Origin: Odontesthes bonariensis
Lineage: Eukaryota > Chordata > Actinopteri > Atheriniformes > Atherinopsidae
Length of the DNA: 64,000 nucleotides
NCBI RefSeq assembly: GCF_027942865.1
Contig: NC_134509.1
Location: 27,660,197 to 27,724,196 of the forward strand
Reading direction: 5' to 3'
Part shown: piece after piece, positions 12,200 to 22,536 of the stretch
Layout of the letters: the number at the start of each line of letters is the position of its first letter
Position numbering within the stretch: the stretch's first letter is position 1
Notes under the pieces: model-generated
What the model saw: only the letters and a program-made list of their open reading frames with translations
What the model was told of the DNA's origin: nothing
Database searches by the model: none
Program-made: the position numbers and the translations under genes

Positions 12200-13732
12200 T
12201 AATGCACCAAATGTTCTTGTATGGATGACAGGTCTGTAGAACAGGTAGATCAATTTATCATTCGGACTATTTTATGTCTGAGCCATGCTGTTGCAATCTG
12301 AGCAGAATATGATTTGGCTTTGTCTCATTGTCTTAAGCAAAGCCTTCCCCAAAAAAAGATGTAATCTGGTTGGAAACATATATTGCTCCCAAACCTGAAT
12401 ATATATAGGAACAATTGTGCTTTCATCAATGCGCAAGTTCAGCTCAATCTCTCAAAAAAGAGTGTCTGACAGGAAAGTGGAAAAGGTGAGAAGCAGTGAG
12501 CATTTTTGAGCATTTATTGTGACTCTGCTACACTTTGCATTGTGGGCCAACACATAACAACATAGCTCTAACACATTCTGGTGTGAGACAGCATTTGTAA
12601 GTTATGTGTGCTAATGCATCCGTGGATGCTCGCTTCTGAAGTGTTTGTTGTTGACAGGCTAGATTATCTCCCTCCTCTTTACCCTGTAGAATGTGACATC
12701 CATGATTTCATATTCTGATGAATAAGAACACAGATCAGTTTACCTCAGTCCATCTTATTTTACATTTGTAGATGCACTAACTGTGCAATGAGTTTTCAGA
12801 ACTGTTCTGAGCCCATCCAGTAATTTTCACTGGAGAATCATGTTTGTTTTTAAAGCAGTGCCACCTGAGGGCCTGAAGATTACAGCCAATCAATTTAGGT
12901 TTTCAAACTTGTCCCTCGTGTAGGATGTGCTGGATTCTCCAAATCTTTTAATAATGTGTCAGCCGCTTTCGGACTGTAGGAACCTTTGGCAGTTCTAATA
13001 ACCTTTTAATCCGCGGGGCCGTTTTCTCCCGTGTTCGGACATACAGGAACTCGGGGCTTTCTCCCTTAGTTCCTATAACTATTTAGCTCCTTCTCCGAGG
13101 TCGGGTCTTTTCATAGTTCTTATAGAACGAATCTAACGGAGGTGTGTGGTGGTCAGTAGCTACGCCCCATGTCATGCTATCACGGCTGAAATGTTTCCTC
13201 ATATGACACAGACACAACCGGCGGGTGTTTAATAAGTTAAACTTACACTGGTCTCATTTGTCTGCAGCGCTCTGCTCTCCTTTCTTCCTTCATGAAATAA
13301 AAAAGTATCGTCTCCTGACTCTCTCTGTGAGCTTTTCCAGCCTCGAAATTAGACGCCTGATGTGATTGTCCATGATTAATATCACCATCATGCAGATCAT
13401 AAACACAGTGGCCTCCCTGCTCTCCATATTAGCTTCTTGGTGGTGTTTTTTCTACTCTCCTTACTTTTACCGTTTTGTTTTGTGTTTGAATGTAGCGCTA
13501 AACGGCTAACGGCTAACACGTCACTGAAGCAGACGGCTGCGCGCGGCGCATCAGTCCCTATCAGGTCCCGACTCATGTGCGAATGCAGACTGAAACAGTT
13601 CCGCTGGGGAAGGATAGTTATCAGAACGAAATTCGAGGAGGGTAGTTCTGATAACTACTTTCTTAGAACGGTCTGTCCGAAAGCGGCTATAGTGTGTAGC
13701 ATAGATGATGACATCTTCAAATTCTTTGCATT
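12200..13732. mobile_element. Decayed Kolobok-like DNA transposon, interrupted by a hAT element
   Basis: The segments 12200-12951 and 13698-13732 read as parts of one old non-coding transposon of a family that also occurs at 48599-50306. Recognisable islands include GAGCCATGCTGTTGCAAT, AGCAGTGCCACCTGAGGGCC and TCCAAATCTTTTAATAATGTG. The sequence resumes after the inserted hAT element with TAGCATAGATGATGACATC. The superfamily (Kolobok) is recalled from similar fish consensus sequences and has not been verified. Confidence 0.45.
12960..13689. mobile_element. Non-autonomous hAT element with 8-bp target duplication
   Basis: A 730-base element. The ends are CAGCCGCTTTCGGAC on the left and, as reverse complement, TAGCCGCTTTCGGAC on the right (14 of 15 identical). 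The start with CAG/TAG is typical of hAT. It is flanked by taatgtgt (12952-12959) and tagtgtgt (13690-13697), an 8-base target duplication with one mismatch. The interior has no transposase. An open frame at 13437-13862 crosses out of the element and looks accidental. Confidence 0.75.
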
Positions 13733-13740
13733 TTTAAAAT

Positions 13741-14298
13741 CAGAGCCGCTGACAGGTTTGGCTGGGCCCGGGACAAAATTCTCTGAATGCCCCCACCCAC
13801 CCCCCGTTGCAACCCACCCACACCCACCTCTTCTTTCCCAGTCTCTCATTTATTGCGGATAAACCAAAAGGATTATTTACTACTTTGCCTGGATATGGAT
13901 ATGGACTGAGTGGAGTTATGGCTTTCAAAATCCTACCACAATAAAACTCACGCTATTTTATTAATTTAGAGCTCATAAACTGCACATTTCATCAACCATT
14001 TTTCACTTGACCAACGGAATCATGTTAAGGGTACTTTTATTTATCGCCAGACCCGCGTGTATGTCCGCTGAACTTTCTGAGAATGTTCGGGGAACAAGGC
14101 GGAGCCCATTCATCTGGCGAGTGTCAAGTTAAATCAGTCTAAACGAAAGTTACAGGCTACCCCAAAACGTCACGTTTATAACCCATTCGTTACATTCAAC
14201 TCTATCTAAATGGCAATTTCACACGTTGCCCCCCCCCCCCCCCACATTCCTGGGCCCGGGACAAAATACCCGTTTGTCCCCCCCTATCGGCGGGCCTG
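13741..14298. mobile_element. Second non-autonomous hAT element with 8-bp target duplication
   Basis: A 558-base element. The left end is CAGAGCCGCTGACAGG and the right end, as reverse complement, is CAGGCCCGCCGATAGG. Both ends carry an inner CTGGGCCCGGGACAAAAT block in opposite orientation. The flanks tttaaaat (13733-13740) and cttaaaat (14299-14306) form an 8-base target duplication with one mismatch. A C run sits at 14229-14243. There is no coding capacity. It lies only 51 bases from the previous hAT element. Confidence 0.75.
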
Positions 14299-14496
14299 CT
14301 TAAAATGCTAAACTGTTATGAGGTGTTACACCTACACCTGAGCTCAAATTGCTCTAAAAGCTTGTATGTGCATGGTCTGAGTAACGTGTGAGGTGTGCAC
14401 ACATATTTCTCTCTCATTAATACAAGTTTATGAGGAACAAAGGAAACATTATATATTGTCTTTCTGCTATTTTAAATCAAATATAAAATTAAATTG

Positions 14497-14559
14497 CAGT
14501 CCACCTCCTTGCCTTGAGCAAGGCACCATACCCCCATGCTCCCTGGGGGCTGTGAATGA
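14497..14559 (+). mobile_element. SINE body fragment
   Basis: This matches the middle of the SINE at 3227-3560, including CAGTCCACCTCCTTG, CCTTGAGCAAGGCACC and TGCTCCCTGGG. Head and tail are missing. Confidence 0.65.
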
Positions 14560-14811
14560 CTTATTTAGTTTATCACATTAGCTGATGATTAGTAAATTAA
14601 ATTATTTGAATAGCAGCACCTGACTGCTACTACCTTCTTAATTTCTATGGATGCATTAAGCATGTACGAAGTTGTTTCAAACACTGCTTGTGCACTTTTC
14701 TTTTTGCTTTATTTACCTTATTTAAGAACCTAGTAAAGACGATATTTTATTATATCCAGATTTCATAAAATCTTAGGAATTAAAGAAGGCATCATTTCTT
14801 TTTACCATAAC

Positions 14812-14817
14812 TTTATT
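14812..14817 (-). terminator. Candidate poly(A) signal of the second nxnl1 gene
   Basis: The minus strand reads AATAAA about 250 bases after the stop codon of the second nxnl1 gene. The assignment rests on position and the canonical hexamer. Confidence 0.4.
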
Positions 14818-15062
14818 TGTTTTTGTGTGTAAAAGCAATACATTATTTTTGTTAACAAACAAACAAACAAACAAACAGCTGGATCGTCTTCCAGACATTG
14901 GAAATAATTGCAATAAACATCTTATGAATATTAAAATAAAACTGTAAAATATTAATCAAATTAGATTATTATATTATAGTATACATAGTATAGTACATAC
15001 AGTTGCTGGATGAAAGGTTTATATTTCATTCTACATAGGCTTTCCTCTTTACCACTTTCTCC

Positions 15063-16007
15063 TCATCTTCTTCTCCATGTTCCTTTTTCTCCCACCTTTT
15101 TCTTCATATCCCACGTTTCATCTCTCTCCTGCTCATCATCATTTCTACCCTTTCCCTTCTCCCATAACTTCCACCATGTCTTTTTTCTCTTGTCATCCTC
15201 TGTCTTGTACTTGAGCCTTCTCACAGGGTCAGTCGCACTACGCATATTTAGGTCATCAAACTCCTCATTGAGCATAAAGGTCCTCTCAACAATCTCGGCT
15301 GATTCCTGCCAGTTGCGAAAACATTGAGTGCCGAGACGAGCGATGTCCTGCACAGCATTTGAGGAGAGGACAGAGCTGTCAGGACGAAGGACTACTATTG
15401 TTGGTACGTCCTTCACCTTAAACATGGTCTGCAGTTCCCTAAACAACAGAAACACACATAACTTATTGACAAATAGTAAAATACCTTAAAGATTATGTTG
15501 CAGAAGTGAGAAACGATGAGAAATGGCCAATTTTGTACAGCAAAATGTATATACTTTTTGTCATGTCATCTACCTACTTTCTGTATGGGTCTTCAAAGGC
15601 CAGAAATAAAGTCTTTTTGTGCAGTTCCTTCAGGAATCTCTGCTGCTGTTTCTCTGATTGGTCCAAGCTGGAAAGAGAAGATGGAGATCTTAAAACGGAT
15701 AAAACAGTGCACTTGTGTTCATAGAACTGCATGAGTTCACAGAAGATATAAGAAGAAGCTGAGAAAGAGACCTGATGTAGATGAGTGCAAGCAGTTTTGG
15801 ATATTCGATGTATATTGGATCTTTCAGTCGCTTAAAAAAGTCATTGAGAACAGGCACAAACTTCTGGCACTTCTCACACTCAGCAGAAGCAAAGAGCAGC
15901 AACAAGATGCGATTTTCGAGGATCCCAATGATCTCACGCTCTGTGTTGAGTTCATCCTGATCCGTGTTGTTCTCCACCAGAACGTGGTTTAGGAAGAGAT
16001 CCCCCAT
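15063..16007 (-). CDS. Nucleoredoxin-like protein 1 paralogue, copy B
   Basis: Three minus-strand exons, 16007-15772, 15667-15578 and 15438-15063, encode 233 residues. Exons 1 and 2 have exactly the same lengths as in copy A (236 and 90 bases) and the same phases, so the two genes are tandem duplicates. By hand, residues 1-79 are about 58% identical to copy A, which makes this an old duplication. The redox motif is C44-E-K-C47, and the NNTDQDELNTERE and VPTIVVLRPD blocks are conserved. The methionine at 16007 was chosen because it aligns with copy A; an in-frame ATG at 16058 would add 17 unconserved residues. Reading into the 139-base intron 2 gives lysine then TAG, a 109-residue form. The C-terminus is highly charged and basic. 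A role like RdCVF/RdCVFL in the retina is inferred from family. Confidence 0.88.
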
Positions 16008-16059
16008 GATGGAAGACAGGAATGGGAAAAGCCCTCTGTAGAGCAAAGATGGTTGCACA

Positions 16060-18270
16060 ATGTTAGAGACATGCCATCCTATATACTGCCCAATTTTTTA
16101 TCTTTATCATGACTAGTACGGTTCATTGCTTGCATCATTCCTGGCATGACACCTCTACATTGTTGTATGAAGCTGATCTTTAATTAAATCAAGTTTTACA
16201 GCGGCTTTACCAAGTCAGGGGCTGCAAGATCATTTAAAACATTTGGGGCCAAGTACCAACATTCATACACAATTCTTTTTTCAGTAAGATGTATTATATA
16301 GCCATTTGCTGTTTGCCGCTGGCAACAGTTTGAGCTTTAAACAACAATCTTCATTCAAATTTAATTCTACATTGTTCTTTTTTTTAAAGCATTTTATTTT
16401 CTTTAAAATTAAAAAATCTACTTTTCCAACTGGAAATTTGGAATTTTCAACGTTCAAGATCTGATGGAGAGCACCATCTTGCTGACTTCTCGTTCACTGT
16501 AACTGATTGATTTATGTCCCATCAGAAATACAAGTTTCTTACTTATAAATATACTTTTATCAACCATTTTTATTTGCCTTATTTTCCACAAGATAAAAAC
16601 AGAGCATCACTATTGTCATAAGAAATGCATTTAAAGTACCACACTTTTACTAAAATGACTTGTGACTGGACATGGGTACTTCAAGGGCCAATCAGAATTC
16701 CAGCAGAGGCCGCATTCCTGAACTCAGAGTAAAAAATGTAAACAACGCAGAGCAAATTGGTATCAAATGTTTGGATTAAGCCACAGTAGCTTGTATAAGA
16801 AGAACAAAAACAGCCATAGAATTGTGTTCTTTTTCCTTTTGACCAATAAAATCCAAAAGGACTCCCTACATCACATTGTGGTCATAGAGTTTCAAGGTTG
16901 CAAGAAAACAGCAGCTCAAACTTCACAGTGTTTTGTGCTGATCATGCAAGGTCCCCACTCAGGCCTAATATTCTCTGACAACAAAACATGTATTATAACA
17001 TTGAAATTACTGAGTCATGGTTGCCTGATATTTTGCCTGATAAAAGGAGTTAAAGCAGCAGTTTCACAGCCCGTGCAGATGTACACATAGACTGAGATGG
17101 TTAATATGAGGCCAATATCTGAAAGCAGCATCACAGGCTAATTAAGGAACAAACTGATAAACAGCCTTAAAAACTAAACCAAAAACTTGACTGTCTTCAT
17201 TTAGTTTAATGAACACACTTTAATTTACTGTTTATAATATTTGTATTTAAATCCTCATTTTATCCTTCTGTTTAAGTTACTGAATCTTTAGCAAAAAAAA
17301 AACGTGAATATATAATTCCTCCTTCTAAAGGAATGCTGCTCAGACAGGCTAATTCAAGCCTGTACAAAAAGGACTCCCAGTCTGCAGGCTACAACTGTTT
17401 CTGAACACAAAAGTATTAATAATTCAAAAACATCACAACAGCCCAGCTTGAATCAGTTAGCCTGGATGAATTAGGCCTTCATGGGCTGCTGTTGCAAGGA
17501 ACAGAAAAAACCGAACAGAAAAAAATACGCTTACACACACTCAAAAAAAATCGCATGAGAAATAAATCATAGATAGAAATAAAGTTCAGGCCTAAGAGCC
17601 GAGAAATGGGCTTTATCTGTCTCAGCCAGCCTGTATTTTTGTCCCAGCAGCCGCAGCATGCTGTGAATTGGCGGCGATAACCTAACAAATTAGATTTGGC
17701 TCTCTGGCACTGAGCTCTGCCAGATCCACCTGAGACTACAATTCTGGAATGAAACCTTCAAGATCGACGTGGGAGAATTATGTTTGAAATTGAGCAGCAT
17801 CAGACCGTACCTGGGGAATCAGGATTTATTATAAGGTCAGAGCTTAAATACTTCATTTAAAGAAGTTATTTCACAATAATCTGGTTAACTTTTTGAAGCC
17901 GATCGATGACGCCTGATCTACATCAGAAATGCTGCCATGCTTTGTTAGTTGCTAATTAAATAGCCCATCAATCTTTGTACATGCTCTGGCAACTGAATTT
18001 ACACAAGTAATTTAGCTCACCTTCAAACTCCTCGACTCCCACAGGACGAATATCCACAGTGTTTGTCCTTTTTCAAGCCATTGTGCTTTTGTTTGATTTA
18101 TTTTCTTTCTTCCTTTTAAATCCTCTGAAATGTGTTATTCTAGTGACACCTTTCACTGCCTCTTCACTCCTCTCTGTAATTTGTTCACCTTGCACTCTGT
18201 GGTCTACTGAGGAAGATTACAGATAGCTGGAGGTGTGGCAGTGCTGTAATTGAGGGGTAGAGGTTACTTG
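16060..18270. other. Intergenic stretch, no gene recognised
   Basis: AT-rich DNA upstream of nxnl1 copy B, presumably including its promoter. I see no TATA box at a convincing position, no coding frame with conserved content and no clear transposon ends. Confidence 0.35.
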
Positions 18271-18272
18271 TG

Positions 18273-18274
<2 letters not shown>

Positions 18275-18309
<35 letters not shown>
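18275..18309. repeat. (TG)n microsatellite
   Basis: A run of about 17 TG units with a few interruptions after it. The minus-strand open frame across it (18217-18528) is a poly-His/Thr artefact of the repeat. Confidence 0.95.
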
Positions 18310-18316
<7 letters not shown>

Positions 18317-18317
18317 C

Positions 18318-19364
18318 ATACTGGCATCTGTGTGTATGCACTGTAGCCACTAAAACTCCGGCTCAGCAGAAGAAATCTTATTACTTGAAGAGCAGAAGGG
18401 AGGGAGGAAAGGAAGGATGAAGAAAGTGGACAAATTGGATTGAAAAGAGAGGACAAACTTACACTGTAGGTGAATGGTGGAAAGAAGGACTGACAGAAAA
18501 TGCAAAGAGAAGATGGATCAAGCGTCAAGTGAAGCCAGTGGTCTGTTTCAACCTTCCCATCACGCCCAAGGGTAGTAGTTGAAGTTTGATATCACTCATT
18601 TACCCTCCAAACCATAATACTGAATCTTGCATCTGTTAATGTGATTTGACAGCAGGGATATGAGAGCATGTCAAGGAAATTGCCTAAGAAAGTCTACAGT
18701 TTGGGCCTTTTTTTGGTGAATCTTGGGTCGTTCACTGGAAAAGTGCTTACTGATCTGCAAAGGCAAATGTAGAAAATACCCAGGCTAATCTCACAGAGAG
18801 CAGTGAGGTAAATATAGAGGAGGGAAGGCGAGAGATCTAATAGGATTAGTCTGAGTCACTTAGACAAACGTCACTGCACATGAATGTTCAAACTGTACTT
18901 ACACCCCCACAGTATGATACACACAAACACACTTTGAACACTGACATATGAGCACACACAACACTTGCCAAAGCTTTTTAGCCACCTTTGAGGCAAAACT
19001 TTACTGTGCGGGTGCCAATGTAAGTCCATCTGTTACCACGTCAACATATGGCATTTAATTAACTTTCATAATAAATCTTATCGGGAGAACTGTTAACTTT
19101 TTACTATACTGCTTTGTTTGATTAGCATGCCAAATGGGAAAGTTTGGAAACCTCTGGTATTTTTTTTTTATCACTGTAAATACACCGTTCCAGCTATAAC
19201 ATGGGAGATCACTAAGAGGTGAAACAAATAAGGAAAAAAGATTTTTACATTACTATAACACCGGGCAGTGGGTGAGATACACCTATTAGGCAGCAGGGGA
19301 ACATTCTGTTCTTGAAGTTGATGTTCTGGAAATGGGCAAGTGTAAGGATTTGAGCAACTTTGGC

Positions 19365-19365
<1 letters not shown>
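18318..19365. other. Intergenic stretch, no gene recognised
   Basis: No coding frame, RNA gene or transposon end that I can support. Confidence 0.35.
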
Positions 19366-19369
<4 letters not shown>

Positions 19370-19396
<27 letters not shown>

Positions 19397-19490
19397 GGGG
19401 ACTTTTTATGCCTTTAATGATAGGACAGTTGGAGAGAGACAGGAATGCAAGGGGCAGAGAGAGAGGGGAGACATGCAGCAAAGGGACTAG
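19370..19490 (-). mobile_element. SINE 3' part with poly(T) on the plus strand
   Basis: A T run at 19370-19396 is followed by GACTTTTTATGCCTTTAATG, ATAGGACAGTTGGAGAGAGA and GACATGCAGCAAAGGG. This is the reverse complement of the tail region of a common fish tRNA-derived SINE. The tRNA-like head expected after AAAGGG is missing, so the copy is 5'-truncated. Confidence 0.55.
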
Positions 19491-19499
19491 CATGTATTC

Positions 19500-20530
19500 T
19501 GCTAAGCTGATGGCGGCGGTGTGATGCCTTGGGTCCTGAAATTTATGTCTGTTACTTTGAGGCGTACATCACATCTAAACATTGCTGCCGACTAAGTACA
19601 ACCCTGCATAGAAACATATTCCGAAATGACAGTGGCTTCTTTCAGTAGCATAATGCATCCTGCCTCTCTTCAAGAAGTGTTCAAAAATAGTTTGAGGAAC
19701 ACAACAATCTGTTCTTGATGCTGGCTCTCCCTCTAAATTGTCCACTTCTTTCGGCATCACGAGGAAGGCCTATGCAATACTAATCAGGAGGTCGTAATGC
19801 TATGGCTGATCAGCGCAGTACTGGCCGTTTACCTAAAAAAAAAAACCACAATGGATGACACCCTGTTTGCACAACTGGTTCTCAGAAACAAACAGGGAAG
19901 TGCTTCAAACTTGGCACTAATACCATCATGAGAAATATGACTTACTGGGACTGTTGTGGCCTGTGGTTTTCTTGTCTGAGAGTGTGCAATGGGTGTTCCT
20001 TCCGTGGTTATCCTCCACGCCTGCGGTCCGTCTCCTCCCCAGCTGCAGTGTAACTTCCCTGGTCATCACTCATCACTAGATCATTGTCACTAGACTTCTC
20101 ATTGCTTTCTAGTATCTATTTATTTTTGCACTCGTGTTTACTTATTCCGTTCCACTCACGCCAGTCTTCTGCAGCTCACTTAACTGACTGCCAGCCGCTC
20201 TTCTGTTCACCTCATACACAATTTATGAGCGTTTTTTAAAAAATCATTGAATCTTCTCCTTGGCTTCTCTGTTTGTATTTGGATCCAATACCAGCAGCTC
20301 TGGCAGTGTCAGCTCACACAATGTGAAAATGGTGTATAAAGTCAACCTTTATACACGTATAAACGAGAAAAAAAAGAAAACGTTGCTTTTACCCTCAAGA
20401 AGCAAACTTTATTATTAAACTTGTTTGCCTTGAACCCGACAAGGAGCAGAACAGGGACTGATGCGTGCTGATACAGAATGAGGCTGAAAGAGAGCAAAAG
20501 GTGTTGTGGAGATGACATTTATAAATCATC
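19500..20530. other. Intergenic stretch, no gene recognised
   Basis: Nothing recognised apart from short A-rich runs. Confidence 0.35.
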
Positions 20531-20559
20531 ACCATGAATGCTGGAGGACATACAAAGTA

Positions 20560-20770
20560 GTTGTTGACAGGATGACTCTTGACAGAACAGGAATATTTGA
20601 TTCGAAGAACACTGTCAAAAATCCCAAAAGAGCTGCTAAAAAAGTGAAAACTATGACCTGACCAAGTATGTCACTTGACTTCAATTCAACAGAATGCCTT
20701 TGGTTTGTTTTAAAGAAAAAAGGTGGAGCAACACAACCCTCCAGCAAAGAATAGTGTTTGTGTAACACTG
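20560..20770 (+). mobile_element. Tc1-like transposase relic
   Basis: A plus-strand frame reads KVKTM, a stop, then PSMSLDFNSTECLWFVLK, a decayed version of the Tc1 block WPSMSPDLNPIEHLW that contains the third catalytic acid. Preceding sequence resembles the DSKNTVKNPKRAAKK-type upstream segment. Only this C-terminal piece is visible, and it is dead. Confidence 0.55.
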
Positions 20771-21375
20771 CTGTACGACTCTGGGAGCCTGTGTAAGAAG
20801 AAAATAGTCTTCTGTTCAGCTGAGAAGTAAAGCAATCACTATAAGATGAAGCAGTTTTGAGTCAATAATGTGACCATGCACCGTGGTGTACACATTTCTT
20901 TTAAATGCACAAAGACTTTATTTTGTTGTTCTATTTTTTTTCTCTATAATTCAATAAAAAACTCATATTCAAACATTATGGAACTGTGAAGCAGTCATTC
21001 TGGTAGGGGCATGCTTTACTGCTCCACAATGATTAAAGGATGATTATGAAAACAGTGAGTGAGGAGGAGTAATGGTGGCCTGCCAAAGTCCAAACTGACC
21101 ATTGTGTTATTACAGAGCAGGAAAACACCAGCCGGCAAAAATTAAAAGAAGTCTCAGCTGCATTGTGGGATGGTCAGATTTGAGCTGAAATAAAACAGTT
21201 GTGTGCCAGAAAAAAAAAAGGAGTCAGTACAGACAATTTAATTTGTCAACATAGCTGCTATGGCCAGGAATGAACCGCCAATTAGTGAGTGCAACCTTAT
21301 ACTTTTAGCTGAGGAGTTCACCCTTTTTAGCCTCAGCTAGGTTCAGTGGAGAACAAGGTCAGCTAAAAAAAGGCT

Positions 21376-21381
21376 TTTATT
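21376..21381 (-). terminator. Candidate poly(A) signal of colgalt1
   Basis: The minus strand reads AATAAA about 1.15 kb after the colgalt1 stop codon, which would give a 3' UTR of ordinary length. Other sites are possible. Confidence 0.25.
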
Positions 21382-22536
21382 TAAAAAAAAAAAAAGGCTT
21401 TTATGGTCCTTTGGTAAAAATAAAACATGAAAAGACTCGAAAAGACACGGGAGAAACAAAACAGTGAAGGTTTCTAAAAATATATATTCATTTGTTCTAA
21501 CAAACATGCAACAAAAGCGGCAACACACGACTCTAAATCTGTTCTTCTGCTGTCCAACTGTAGTGTTGAGAGTTCTGGTAACAACAGAAAGAAAAGACGG
21601 ACACGTTCAAACAAGAATGAATAAAAAATAAAATGTATTTTAAAAACTCAACGGCTAAATGGAGCAACACTAGAGGAGATAAGAGACACTAAAAAAACAC
21701 CAGGGTTTCAGGACCCTCCACAAGGGATGACAAGAAAAATACGAGTGTTAGAAGATGATTTGACAAGCATGCAGGAACATATTGACATATTTCTTCCTGT
21801 GAAAATTTCATCCTTTTTCTTTGCTTTCAAATTTTGGATTTTCTCTAAAAAAGTAAACTCTCTTTGGTAGAACTAACCACACGTCAGAAGCCAAACAGCA
21901 GAGGAGCCGCAGAGGGCTGTGGAAAAACAAAATCAAAGGAAGTGTTTCGGGGAGTATAGTTTCTTCCAAGAGAGGAATCCAGTCAGTACAAAAAGAAATG
22001 TACAATACAACATCATTATATCATAAATGCTACAATTTTAATACAAAACATACAGCAACTTTAATATATAATAATGGAAAGTGTTGATGATGTGAAACTG
22101 GACAGTTAAAATGCTGATTGTCTAAAAAAAAAAAACATTTCATATGTGCAGCTATTAACCAGTCTTCCAATTCTTTAAAGACACACACAAGCGTTGAGTT
22201 TTAAAAAGATAAAGGCATCAGAACATGGACAAAACATGTGTGTTGGATGCAATAAATAAAACTAAAGCTGTTAGCTGACTCTTCAAGAGTTAACCCCACA
22301 TGTAATCTCTCCAGGGAAAGATCAAATAGTGGAGTGAGAAACGTATAAGGAAAAGCATTTTTTCCTCGTCTACTCAGTGTCCATAAGCAGTCCCTTTCTT
22401 TTTTTATCCCCCCACTTTCTGGCATGTTCCCACCATGTTTTCCCATTTTGCCCTCTATCCCAGCTTAGTTCTATCTCCCTTTTCTTTCTGCCAGAATTCT
22501 TGATCTCTAAATTCTCTTCATGTCTTTGCTTCTTCA

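Noticed and set aside
13437-13862. 141-codon open frame with a hydrophobic start
   Set aside because: It crosses from one hAT element through old transposon sequence into another, so it is not a conserved gene.
18217-18528. Minus-strand open frame with His/Thr repeats
   Set aside because: It is a translation of the TG microsatellite.
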